Virus record (IMG/VR): IMGVR_UViG_3300010354_000710
Coordinates: 1 to 22,773 of that record
Source of the DNA: a virus
DNA: 22,773 bases
Direction: 5' to 3' (one strand)
Position numbers and translations under genes: made by a program. The notes beneath the pieces are model-generated. The model was not told where the DNA came from. It did not search any database and worked only from the letters and a program-made list of their open reading frames with translations. Positions 15,023-22,170 of this stretch are shown here, in pieces; positions within the stretch are counted from its first letter, which is position 1, and every line of letters begins with the position of its first letter.

Positions 15023-17277
15023 CATATCCCGCGTTTATCAACAGACGGGAGAGCTTCAATCCCGACGGGACGCGACGGCAGGCAGCAGTCGATCAGCAGT
15101 CGTTTTCCCTGCCGGTGATCGCCCCGGATGCGACCGAGGCCGAGAGCGGCCGGCTGCCACCTCCGGCGCAGGCTGCTGAGGCAGCAGCCCAGACCCCGCT
15201 GAACTCACCGCAGCAGGCCATGGCGATCGGAGAACCGGTGCCAGTGGTGTTCTGCCGCCGTCGAAACAACATCGGCGGAGTGCTGCTGTTCCCGAAGGCG
15301 ACAGAGGCGGCCTTCTCCAACTCCTCCACGCAGCAGACGGCGCGCTATCACTGCGTCCTGGGAGTCGGCCCGATGGGCTCCATCCAGGTGCGCGATTTCC
15401 GGGTGGGCGCCTGTCGCGTCGGGACATTCTCCCAGAACTTCGACAAGCGGGCCGGCACCTGGGCACCGGGCAACACCGCCACGGTGCAGAGCGGCTATCA
15501 GGTGCCGACCTTCCCGACCGCCTGCGGTGGCGGCGGCGCCTACACCGGGCTCAGCACCCTCGAGTTCAGCAGCACCACGGTCGGCGGGTCTGACGACTGG
15601 CGCCTCGGCTGCAATGTGTTCGTGCGCGAGGGAATGACCGTCTCCCGTCTACTCGGCGGCAGTGGCGCATCCGATAACTTTGTTGATTTGCTTTTGTGGG
15701 CCCTGCAGCGATCGAGCAGGGTGCCGGCCGCGATGATCGACATGGCCAGCTTCACCGCCGCGGCGCGGTTCCTGGACGTGAACGGCCTGTTCTGCAATGG
15801 CGAGTTCACTGAATCCGGCAACCTGGCAGATTTCATGGTGCGGATGTTGCCGTACTTCCTGCTCAGGGAGACGCGCATCGGCGGGAAGTACGGGCTGCGC
15901 CCGTTGGTGCCGATCAACACAGATGGAACCATTGACACAAACACCCTGGCGCCGGACTGGGTGCTGACGGAATCGGTGATCCTGCCCGGCAGCTTCTCGC
16001 AGGAATGGAGCGATGCCGGCACCCGACTGGCTCCCCGGCTGGTGATGATGTGGCGCCAGCAGGACGACACCAGCCTGCCGATTGTGCGAACCCTGCATGT
16101 GGGCCTGGGTCGCTCAGGACCGCCGGAGCAGCACGACCTATCGCAGTTCTGCGCATCAGAGATTCATGCGGCACGGGTCGGCGCCTACTTTCACGGGCGT
16201 CGCTACCTCTCAACCCATACAGGCAGCTGCACCCTCCTGCCAGGCAGCCAGACGGGCAGGATCAGCCAGGGCGACGTGGTGGCCATCAACCTGCCATTGA
16301 TCACTGGCCGGGAGGCGGACGGCGCGATCGCAGACTGGTACGCCGTGGAATCGGTGACGCCAGCGGCTGATGGGTCAGAGGCCCTCACGCTCTCGCATTT
16401 CCCGGTGGATTCAATGGCCCGCAGCCTGCTCGCCCTGCAGGTGGCAGGCGCCACTGCGCCTGGAAGCCTGTTGCCCTATCACCCAATCGGCGCCTGCGAC
16501 GTGCCAGGCCGGAGCACTGATCAGTCCGTGCCGGCCAGCAGCACCAGAGGCAGCGAAGTGCAGTTCACAGACTGGGGCGGCGGCCTGACCGTCGGCCCTG
16601 GAACTACCTCTCAGGGCAGCGGTGGCAGTGGCAGCGGTTCCGGCACCTACGACACCAGCACAGTTCCCGATTATCTGCCGGAATCTGAGGAGGCGCCCAA
16701 GTCACCGCCGGTCAATCCCGCAATGCCGGGCGGACCATTGAAGCCGTCGACAGAGATAGACAACCCAGATCCGGGCGCTTACGCCGACGAATGCCCAAAC
16801 GGAACGCAAACGGTCTATGTGCGTGTTCATTATGCGGCGCTTTCTTTAAGTAGCGCACAGCCAGCAAATACAAGCATTGCCACGAAGTGGGGCATGATCT
16901 CCAGCGTGGAAGGGTACTCTAGCGGCGGCCCTGTGGTGCTCAACAGGATATATTACCAAACGCCACAGGGTGTTAATACCACCGGCATTGTCTTCTCTAC
17001 TCGCGACGTAAACGCAGGCACCCCAGGCTACAACGTGAACATCCCCCTGGAGCTTGAGCAGTACGCCTACAGCTGCGACGTAGGCGGCGGCACTCCTGGA
17101 CCGATCGTCAATAGTAGCCGGTACACGGTGAGCAAAGGCGACACTCTCCCCGACATTGCCAGCAGAAGGCTGGGCAACTCTAACCGTTGGCCTGAGATAT
17201 ACAACCTCAACAAAGACAAGATTGAGAATCCAGACCTGATCTACCCGGGCCAGGTGCTCAAACTGCCCGCCCCCTGA
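15019..17277 (+). CDS. Tail-tip hub / host-specificity protein with C-terminal LysM domain
   Basis: A 752-residue protein from ATG 15019, which overlaps the preceding stop; a TTG nine bases earlier is less likely. Residues about 60-240 look like the start of a gpJ-type tail hub (QQAMAIGEPVPVVFCRRRNN, HCVLGVGPMGSIQVRDFRVG). The middle has more hub-like strands (to about 490). A Gly/Ser linker follows at about 530-545, then an AT-richer segment (residues about 575-694) with a probable beta domain. The end (about 702-751) is a classic LysM (YTVSKGDTLPDIASRRLG, NLNKDKIENPDLIYPGQVL), a peptidoglycan-binding fold. The protein probably contacts the host surface and cell wall during infection. The lower G+C near the end suggests a swapped receptor or wall-binding module. 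Confidence 0.85.
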   Translation: MTYPAFINRRESFNPDGTRRQAAVDQQSFSLPVIAPDATEAESGRLPPPAQAAEAAAQTPLNSPQQAMAIGEPVPVVFCRRRNNIGGVLLFPKATEAAFSNSSTQQTARYHCVLGVGPMGSIQVRDFRVGACRVGTFSQNFDKRAGTWAPGNTATVQSGYQVPTFPTACGGGGAYTGLSTLEFSSTTVGGSDDWRLGCNVFVREGMTVSRLLGGSGASDNFVDLLLWALQRSSRVPAAMIDMASFTAAARFLDVNGLFCNGEFTESGNLADFMVRMLPYFLLRETRIGGKYGLRPLVPINTDGTIDTNTLAPDWVLTESVILPGSFSQEWSDAGTRLAPRLVMMWRQQDDTSLPIVRTLHVGLGRSGPPEQHDLSQFCASEIHAARVGAYFHGRRYLSTHTGSCTLLPGSQTGRISQGDVVAINLPLITGREADGAIADWYAVESVTPAADGSEALTLSHFPVDSMARSLLALQVAGATAPGSLLPYHPIGACDVPGRSTDQSVPASSTRGSEVQFTDWGGGLTVGPGTTSQGSGGSGSGSGTYDTSTVPDYLPESEEAPKSPPVNPAMPGGPLKPSTEIDNPDPGAYADECPNGTQTVYVRVHYAALSLSSAQPANTSIATKWGMISSVEGYSSGGPVVLNRIYYQTPQGVNTTGIVFSTRDVNAGTPGYNVNIPLELEQYAYSCDVGGGTPGPIVNSSRYTVSKGDTLPDIASRRLGNSNRWPEIYNLNKDKIENPDLIYPGQVLKLPAP

Positions 17278-17828
17278 TGGCCGACTTTCCCGCTCTGGTT
17301 CCATCTATCCGCCCGCTCACCCCGGGGCTGTGGGGCGGAGTGACGCATCGCGCCATGAATGGCCAGGTCAGCGGCCTGCGGCGGTCGTCTGCTGAGATCG
17401 GCCGACGAGTGAGCTTGCGGTTCGAGAACATTACCGAAGCGCAATTCCTGCAGATCGTTGATCACTATCGCGGCCAGCGGTCCGGCCTTGATGGCTTCAA
17501 CTTCAACAGCACCACCCTGCCCACGGCCTACACCGCCAGCGGCCACACCTGGCTGTATGACGGCCCGCCTCAGGTGGTGGATCGTCATGCTGATGTGTTC
17601 ACGGTTGAGCTTGAATGCCGCAGCGAACCGCGCGGACCGTTCCGTGTTTCGGGCGGTGCGTTCACGATTCAGCCTGCCCTGGCGGCTGGCGGGGCCACGG
17701 CGATCATCCAGGGCCTGGCTATCACGCCGGTGGAGTCACTGACGGCTGGCACCATCACGCCGATCGTCACAGGTGCGGCGTTCGTGGTAGGCGCCACTGG
17801 ATTCCTGTCACCCGGCGCCCCGATATAG
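17277..17828 (+). CDS. Minor tail protein, paralogue of the protein at 18269
   Basis: A 183-residue protein. The central part (about 45-115) has the pattern RVSLRFENITEAQFLQIVDHYR, a strand into FNFNSTTLPTAYTASG, then HTWLYDGPPQVVDRHADVFTVELECRSE. The same layout (DHYLAQKEHQSF, HAYIYAGPPQELP, VDVAVSIVSVF) occurs in the gene at 18269, so the two are probably paralogues of a gpM-like minor tail protein. Only this copy has a Gly/Ala/Thr-rich hydrophobic tail (about 120-183). Translation is coupled to the hub gene by one shared base (TGATG). Confidence 0.65.
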   Translation: MADFPALVPSIRPLTPGLWGGVTHRAMNGQVSGLRRSSAEIGRRVSLRFENITEAQFLQIVDHYRGQRSGLDGFNFNSTTLPTAYTASGHTWLYDGPPQVVDRHADVFTVELECRSEPRGPFRVSGGAFTIQPALAAGGATAIIQGLAITPVESLTAGTITPIVTGAAFVVGATGFLSPGAPI

Positions 17829-17855
17829 CCTGTAGCCAGCCTGCTCTGAGCCGCC

Positions 17856-18269
17856 GTGGCCTCCGTCATCTACACCAGCTTCTTCCGTGACATGGCAAAG
17901 GGGGACATCGACCTCGACACGGTTACGGTAAAGGCGATGCTCACTACCAACAGCTACACCGAGAATAAGGATCACGACCGGCGCGATGATGTAACGAACG
18001 AGATCACGGCCACCGGCTACACCGCTGGCGGAGTGACGATCACGCCGACGGTCTCGGCCGTGGACACCACCAACGATCGGGTGACGATCACATTTCCGAC
18101 CGCCACCTGGAGCGGCTTCACCGGCACCGCCCGGCGACTCGTCTACTACGTCTCCACCGGCACGGCAGCCAATGACAACCTCATCGCCTGCGTCGACTTC
18201 GGCAGCGACGTGAGCCGCACGGCGGCCACCTTCGAGGTGTCGGCGTCAACGATCACGATTCAGAACTGA
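17856..18269 (+). CDS. Phage structural protein of a widespread small family
   Basis: A 137-residue beta-rich protein starting with GTG at 17856. It has the recognisable order IYTSFFRDMAKGDIDLDT, VKAMLTTNSYTENKDHDRRDD, EITATGYTAGGVTI, then TWSGFTGTARRLVYY and LIACVDFGSD, ending in a strand. I recognise this pattern from a common family of small phage virion proteins ('YTPn.H...sd.TNEv.gtGYTaGG.tl'), often found near tail fibre genes; its biochemical role is not established to my knowledge. It lies between the two paralogous minor tail proteins, and its stop shares one base with the next start (TGATG). Confidence 0.8.
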   Translation: MASVIYTSFFRDMAKGDIDLDTVTVKAMLTTNSYTENKDHDRRDDVTNEITATGYTAGGVTITPTVSAVDTTNDRVTITFPTATWSGFTGTARRLVYYVSTGTAANDNLIACVDFGSDVSRTAATFEVSASTITIQN

Positions 18270-18637
18270 TGGCTGCCTTCCCCAACATCGAACCGACCGG
18301 CCGCAGCTACGGCCTCGGCGCGCATCCTGTGGAGATCGCCGCATTCAGCAGCTCGGACGAGGTGCGGTTCCTGCAGGGCGGCACCTCCTCCGGCGTGCCG
18401 ATCTCCCTGGAGTTCCGGGGCCTGTCCACTACCAACGCCACCGCCATCCGCGACCACTACCTGGCGCAGAAGGAACACCAGAGCTTCACGATCCCGGCGC
18501 ATCTGTGGCGCACGCACACCAGCGTCTCCGATGTTGTGCCCTCAACCCATGCCTACATCTACGCCGGCCCACCGCAGGAGTTGCCCCGCTCGGGCGGGCT
18601 GGTAGACGTGGCGGTTTCAATCGTCTCCGTGTTCTGA
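18269..18637 (+). CDS. Minor tail protein, gpM-like, second copy
   Basis: A 122-residue protein. After MAAFPNIEPTGRSYG it follows the same order as the gene at 17277: a strand (VPISLEFRGLSTTNATAIRD), the HYLAQ helix, a middle strand with FTIPAHLWR, then HAYIYAGPPQE and a final strand VDVAVSIVSVF. The shared 'DHY..Q' and 'GPPQ' signatures and order make duplication likely. The layout resembles lambda gpM-type minor tail proteins and DUF2460-like tail proteins. The gene lies immediately before the endolysin. Confidence 0.65.
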   Translation: MAAFPNIEPTGRSYGLGAHPVEIAAFSSSDEVRFLQGGTSSGVPISLEFRGLSTTNATAIRDHYLAQKEHQSFTIPAHLWRTHTSVSDVVPSTHAYIYAGPPQELPRSGGLVDVAVSIVSVF

Positions 18638-18640
18638 GCC

Positions 18641-19375
18641 ATGGCAACCCCGACACTGGCCACCGTCCGCGCCGCTGCTGAGGAGGTGGCCAAACGCGGC
18701 CAGCTGCTGCCCCACCAGCTGGCCGCATTCTCCGCCTTGGATGCTGCCCTGACCCCTGAGCAGCGGAGGGCCTTCACGGACGGCTGGCGGGCCACGGGCA
18801 GCCCGGCAGCATCACCAGCCCCGGCGATCACGGCAGCCCGGCAGACAAACCCGCTCAGCGGATTCCCATTCTTCAGCCAGCTCGACAACGGCCCGGATGG
18901 ATGGAGGCAGTGTCAGACGAGCTCGATTGCCATGTGCCTGGCCTACCTGGGCGTGCCCAGCGTCCGCGACGATCTCGACTACCTGAAGATCGTCCAGAGG
19001 CACGGCGACACCACGAGCCAGGCCGCACACCGGGCGGCGCTGGCGGAACTGGGAGTGCGGGCCCGATTCGTGCAATCCTGCTCTGCGTCGCAGCTGCAGG
19101 CTGAAATCCGCTCTGGTCTGCCCGCGGCCCTGGGCTTCTACCATCACGGGCCTGCGGGCGCCCCCTCGGGTGGCGGGCACTGGCTGGCGTGTTTCGGCTT
19201 TGCTCCGTCCGGCTGGATCGTGAACGACCCCTTCGGGTCATGCGACCTGATCAATGGTGGGTGGGAGCATCGAGGCGGCACCACCGGGAAGGCACAGCTC
19301 TACTCCTACCGCAACTTCAACCCGCGATGGCTGGCCGAAGGACCACGATCGGGCTGGGCCTGGCTGTTCAGCTGA
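18641..19375 (+). CDS. Endolysin with C39-like cysteine peptidase domain
   Basis: A 244-residue protein with no signal peptide. Residues about 5-50 form a small helical domain (LLPHQLAAFSALDAALTPEQ) and a Pro/Ala linker, possibly a targeting part. Residues about 75-240 match the C39-like peptidase fold: the catalytic Cys91 in WRQCQTSSIAMCL, His180 in GGGHWLACFG, and Asp196 in WIVNDPFG, with the block RHGDTTSQAAHRAALAELGV. Such domains are common in phage endolysins and cut peptide bonds in peptidoglycan. Being last in the plus-strand operon also fits a lysis role. The nearest candidate holins are the membrane proteins at 10187-10701 or those before the sigma gene. Confidence 0.85.
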   Translation: MATPTLATVRAAAEEVAKRGQLLPHQLAAFSALDAALTPEQRRAFTDGWRATGSPAASPAPAITAARQTNPLSGFPFFSQLDNGPDGWRQCQTSSIAMCLAYLGVPSVRDDLDYLKIVQRHGDTTSQAAHRAALAELGVRARFVQSCSASQLQAEIRSGLPAALGFYHHGPAGAPSGGGHWLACFGFAPSGWIVNDPFGSCDLINGGWEHRGGTTGKAQLYSYRNFNPRWLAEGPRSGWAWLFS

Positions 19376-19559
19376 GCGGCACCGATCGCCCCTGGCTCAC
19401 CAGCAGATCCCGATAGCGGGCCATCAACCTGCGGCCATCACGATCACGCAGGCAGACGCCATGGCTGCAGATCTCCCAGGCCGCTCCGCCGGCATCATCA
19501 ACTACGACGCGCAGCTCGTCCGGGCAATCAAACTGAACCGACGGCTGCGGTGATCCCAT
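19368..19559 (-). CDS. Small hypothetical protein, minus strand
   Basis: A 63-residue product that looks real: VQFDCPDELRVVVDDAGGAA, then WEICSHGVCLRDRDGRRLMA with a strand-turn-helix feel and two cysteines. GC3 is high as in its neighbours. Nothing convincing is coded on the other strand in 19376-19557. It ends 8 bases inside the endolysin stop. Its ATG shares the palindrome CATG with the plus-strand gene at 19558, so the two start divergently from the same four bases. The family is unknown. Confidence 0.5.
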   Translation of the reverse strand: MGSPQPSVQFDCPDELRVVVDDAGGAAWEICSHGVCLRDRDGRRLMARYRDLLVSQGRSVPLS

Positions 19560-19839
19560 GGGCGGTGATGACGGTTGGCGGCTGGATCCGGCGCTCAGTC
19601 TGAGCGCAGCTCTGGCCCTGGAGGCAGCACGCCGCGCAATCCCCCGTCTTCATCGGCACGACTTGGAGGCCCAGCTGGATCAGGCGCTGATCGCCATGAC
19701 GCAGCACGATCACCTATTGCGCCAGGTGCTGGCTCGGGTTATTGAACTCGAGACCCAGCTGGCCCTGGTGGGGCAGTCAGACCGGCATCGGCACTGGGCG
19801 GCGGAGCTGATGCAGGAGCTGGCGGAGCATCGAGGCTGA
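19558..19839 (+). CDS. Small helical hypothetical protein overlapping the sigma gene tail
   Basis: A 93-residue helical protein (WRLDPALSLSAALALEAARR, then LEAQLDQALIAMTQHDHLLR and VIELETQLALVGQ) with a heptad-like distribution of Leu/Ile, so a coiled coil is likely. It has no known domain. The start ATG lies in CATG shared with the divergent gene at 19559. The last 101 bases are antisense to the end of the sigma factor gene. Either the two coding regions really overlap or one of them is shorter. The sigma tail in this stretch is Pro/Ala-rich and poorly constrained, so overlap is feasible. Confidence 0.55.
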   Translation: MGGDDGWRLDPALSLSAALALEAARRAIPRLHRHDLEAQLDQALIAMTQHDHLLRQVLARVIELETQLALVGQSDRHRHWAAELMQELAEHRG

Positions 19840-20728
19840 GCTCAAGTTTCTGCAGCACCTGCGGCGGGATCATGTCCCGCCGCAGCAGGTGCTCCAATCG
19901 CTTGAGCACTTGCTGGATTCGATGCTGCCCGCAGCCCTCCTGCTCCGCCAGCTCGCGCGTGGTGCGATGGGGTCCGCCGATCCCATAGCGGGCGCAGACC
20001 AGCCGGGCCAGCCGAGGCGATGACCTGCGCATCCGTTGGATCCGTTCGTGCAGTTCTTCCCGCTCCAGGTCCGGGCCCCTGGCATGCGATGGGATTACAT
20101 CGCTCAGCTGCGAATCACCCTCTCCGATCGGTACATCGAGGGATGCGCAGCCGCGACCGCGCTCCATGTAGAGCTCGATCTCCTGAGGCGACACGCGCAT
20201 CTCCTCCGCGATCTCGGCCAGGCTCGGCGGCCGGCCGAGCGTCAGCTCCAGCTGGTGGTGGCGGGCATCGAATCGGGCGAGCGACTGCGCAAGGCTGGTC
20301 GGCAGGCGGATGGCGCGGCCCGTCATCATGCCGCCGCGCGATATTGCCTGGCGGATCCACCAATAGGCGTAGGTGCTGAACTTATACCCGCGCTCTGGAT
20401 CGAACTTCTCAGCCGCTCGCTGGAGGCCGATGGCACCCTCCTGAAGTGCATCGGCCCGTTCGAGGCGATGGCTGTATTTCGCAGCCACCGACATCACCAG
20501 TCGCAGATTGGCGGCCACCATCCGATCCCGCGCCTTCCGGCCACGGCGGATGGTGGCCTGATGCTCGCGGTCTGGCGGGCCTGGCAGTGGCGCCGACCCT
20601 TTCGGGTGATCCTGCCAGGCGCGGACCAACGCCCCGAGGTGAAGCTCCTCCGCTGGTGTGAGCAGCGGCACCCGGCCAGCCTGGCGGAGCCAATGACCCA
20701 CCATCTCATCGCTGCCGCTGGCCCTCAT
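19739..20728 (-). CDS. Sigma-70 family RNA polymerase sigma factor (RpoD-like, divergent region 4)
   Basis: A 329-residue sigma factor. Region 1.2 is at about 8-40 (MVGHWLRQAGRVPLLTPAEE). Region 2 is at about 65-130, with the core-binding LQEGAIGLQRAAEKFDPERG and the -10-recognition segment YKFSTYAYWWIRQAI. Region 3 lies at about 140-210. Region 4 lies at about 230-285, with its helix-turn-helix at TTRELAEQEGCGQHRIQQVL. The start used is ATG 20728, which overlaps the stop of the upstream membrane protein; the frame is open far upstream but there it covers other genes. In the recognition helix, residues aligned with E. coli R584, E585 and R588 are Q268, H269 and Q272, so the -35 specificity should differ. 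The C-terminal 40 residues are Pro/Ala-rich. It probably directs host polymerase to phage promoters. Confidence 0.88.
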   Translation of the reverse strand: MRASGSDEMVGHWLRQAGRVPLLTPAEELHLGALVRAWQDHPKGSAPLPGPPDREHQATIRRGRKARDRMVAANLRLVMSVAAKYSHRLERADALQEGAIGLQRAAEKFDPERGYKFSTYAYWWIRQAISRGGMMTGRAIRLPTSLAQSLARFDARHHQLELTLGRPPSLAEIAEEMRVSPQEIELYMERGRGCASLDVPIGEGDSQLSDVIPSHARGPDLEREELHERIQRMRRSSPRLARLVCARYGIGGPHRTTRELAEQEGCGQHRIQQVLKRLEHLLRRDMIPPQVLQKLELSLDAPPAPASAPPPSADAGLTAPPGPAGSRVQ

Positions 20729-20937
20729 GGCGGATCCAATGGCGCCAGCAGCGTGGCCGCCAAGGCCAGTACGCCAGTCAGGCAGGCCCCCCAGGTGGAG
20801 GGCCAACCGATGATCAGCGCCGCGACCGCGACGGCCAGCAACAGGCAGGAGCAGAGCAGGCGCTGGCGACGGAAGCAGCGCGCCCGGTAACGAGCGGCGC
20901 CACGGGTGACGTGGACCTGATCGATGTGCCCCCTCAT
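20725..20937 (-). CDS. Small two-span membrane protein upstream of sigma gene
   Basis: A 70-residue protein with a basic N-terminus (RYRARCFRRQRLL) and two hydrophobic stretches (CLLLAVAVAALIIGW and LTGVLALAATLLAPL) separated by a short WPSTWGA turn. It could be a holin, a membrane anchor that modulates the sigma factor, or another small membrane protein; no family is recognised. It is coupled by 4-base overlaps both to the sigma gene downstream and to the 87-residue gene upstream. Confidence 0.6.
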   Translation of the reverse strand: MRGHIDQVHVTRGAARYRARCFRRQRLLCSCLLLAVAVAALIIGWPSTWGACLTGVLALAATLLAPLDPP

Positions 20938-21197
20938 GGCGTGTCTCCTGGGATGGTCCGAGGTGGCGGGAACTGAGGCTTGGGGATGATGGTCGGCTTC
21001 GGCGTGGCGGGCCCGCCCTTGCCGTTGCCACGCTGGACGCGGCCAGGATCGAGGCGTAGGGGCGGCGAACCAACAGGTCCGCGTCTGTTCTCGTGGTTGA
21101 ACCGGCGGCGCGGATCGTCCTGGGTTTCGCGGTCGAATCGCCCGAGGATCCAGCCAACCAGGAAGCTGCCGCAGGCGACGGAGAGGAGGGCGGTCAT
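20934..21197 (-). CDS. Small membrane-anchored Pro-rich protein
   Basis: An 87-residue product from ATG 21197. The longer reading to 21287 would overlap the coupled upstream gene. One N-terminal membrane helix (MTALLSVACGSFLVGWILGR) is followed by a charged and Pro/Arg/Gly-rich tail (TPKPTIIPKPQFPPPRTIPG near the end). A spanin-like or anchor function is possible but not shown; no coiled coil or lipobox is seen. The start overlaps the preceding stop (ATGA). Confidence 0.55.
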   Translation of the reverse strand: MTALLSVACGSFLVGWILGRFDRETQDDPRRRFNHENRRGPVGSPPLRLDPGRVQRGNGKGGPATPKPTIIPKPQFPPPRTIPGDTP

Positions 21198-21373
21198 GCC
21201 TGCCCCCGGCTCAGCAGGTGGCGACCCCAGGCCACCGCGACGGCGACGGCCTGAGCGTTCGGTGGCACCCCGTAGGACGCCTGCCACCAGGCCCGATACT
21301 CCGCCTCGAGGGCGGCGGTGGAGATGGCCGCATCAGCGGCCCGGAGTGCGGCGATGGTGTCCGGATCCATCAT
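21194..21373 (-). CDS. 59-residue protein between ssDNA-binding and membrane proteins
   Basis: This short gene reads MMDPDTIAALRAADAAISTA, then a Trp/Tyr-rich helix (EAEYRAWWQASYGVPPNAQA) and an Ala/Val helix with a Trp, ending in HLLSRGQA. Codon use is strongly GC3-rich as in its neighbours. The first ATG at 21373 shares one base with the stop of the gene before it (TGATG); a second ATG follows immediately. The stop overlaps the next start (ATGA). This exact coupling on both sides is the main evidence for the gene. The function is unknown; no family is recognised. Confidence 0.6.
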   Translation of the reverse strand: MMDPDTIAALRAADAAISTAALEAEYRAWWQASYGVPPNAQAVAVAVAWGRHLLSRGQA

Positions 21374-21957
21374 CAGAATGGGGGCTCCTCTTCACCGGCG
21401 AACTCATCGACATAGCCGGCAGGCTCGGCGACGCTGTATCCGTCCTGCTCCTCGAAGCCGTCGGTAGCGTCCTCCTCCTCGCGGGGCACGTAGGCCAGCA
21501 CCTGAGCAGCGCGAGGCCACAGGGACAGCCCGACACCTTCAGGCCGCTCCCAGCCGGCGGCAGTGAACTTGATGATCAGCTCCGAGCCGTTGCCGATGGC
21601 GGCACCGTTCCAGGGCTGCTTCTTGGCGTCGATGATCTGCGGCCCTTTGACCTTGCTGCCATCGTCGTTGATGAACTCCAATGTCTTGAACTTGACGACG
21701 GTGATCGACGGATCCTGTGCGTCTTGCTTCCAGGGCCTGCCCTTGTCGCTGATGCGCTTCTTCGTGCCGTGCGTGTCCGTCAGGATCGCCTCGAGCTTCG
21801 CCATGAATGCCTTGTGCTTCGGATTGGTGCCGGGGCTCAGCAGTAGCTCACACGTCCAGGCGCGGAGCTTCGATTCATCAAGCTGGGTCCGGGCTGTGAT
21901 CAGGTGCGCCCATCGGACGGGCGCGGCAGGAGTGAAGTGGGTTTCGGTGGATGCCAT
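21373..21957 (-). CDS. Single-stranded DNA-binding protein, gp2.5/DUF2815-like
   Basis: A 194-residue protein with a central OB-fold-like run of strands (VRWAHLITARTQLDESKLRA, then TCELLLSPGTNPKH, PSITVVKFKTLEF and AAIGNGSELIIKFTAAGW). The end is very acidic (YVPREEEDATDGFEEQDGYS to EFAGEEEPPF), as in phage ssDNA-binding proteins, where the acidic tail recruits replication partners and controls binding. This overall plan matches the gp2.5/DUF2815 group, which protects ssDNA in replication and recombination. It is not a close match to a named family, so I hold the family call as likely. The gene lies between the RHH-like protein and the small protein at 21194. Confidence 0.75.
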   Translation of the reverse strand: MASTETHFTPAAPVRWAHLITARTQLDESKLRAWTCELLLSPGTNPKHKAFMAKLEAILTDTHGTKKRISDKGRPWKQDAQDPSITVVKFKTLEFINDDGSKVKGPQIIDAKKQPWNGAAIGNGSELIIKFTAAGWERPEGVGLSLWPRAAQVLAYVPREEEDATDGFEEQDGYSVAEPAGYVDEFAGEEEPPF

Positions 21958-21966
21958 GGATGTGAT

Positions 21967-22170
21967 TCAGAGAAGGGATTTGAGGCTGCAGGCCAGGCGG
22001 ATCAGGTGATGGATCGCGCCGGACCGGGTGAGGCCGAGCTCAGCCGCCACGCGATCGACGGCGGCCAGGGTGTCGGGGCGCAGCACCGAGAAGACCCGAA
22101 CGGATCCGGCCTGGCGGCTGCGGCCATAGAGGCGAGGGCGCCGGGGAGGCGTGGCGGAGGGCTCAGACAT
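21967..22170 (-). CDS. Ribbon-helix-helix-like DNA-binding protein
   Basis: A 67-residue protein. After a basic N-terminus with Pro and Arg (PSATPPRRPRLYGRSRQAGS) it has a strand (RVFSVLRPD) and two helices (LAAVDRVAAELGLTRSGAIH and LIRLACSLKSLL). This is the size and layout of a CopG/Arc-type RHH, a small dimeric transcription regulator that binds with its strand. Position in the operon fits autoregulation of this operon or another phage switch. It overlaps the stop of the 79-residue gene by 8 bases and lies 9 bases before the ssDNA-binding gene. Confidence 0.65.
   Translation of the reverse strand: MSEPSATPPRRPRLYGRSRQAGSVRVFSVLRPDTLAAVDRVAAELGLTRSGAIHHLIRLACSLKSLL

Noticed and set aside
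20036-20890. 284-codon plus-strand open frame opposite the sigma gene
   Set aside because: It is antisense to sigma regions 1.2-4, which are unmistakable; no coupling to flanking genes.
20729-21157. N-terminal extension of the sigma gene to 21157
   Set aside because: The extra 143 codons run through the two membrane protein genes in another frame, and the ATG at 20728 is coupled to the upstream stop and places region 1.2 at the usual distance.
20980-21846. 288-codon plus-strand open frame
   Set aside because: It covers three coupled minus-strand genes and the ssDNA-binding gene; its first half is a Pro/Arg-rich shadow.
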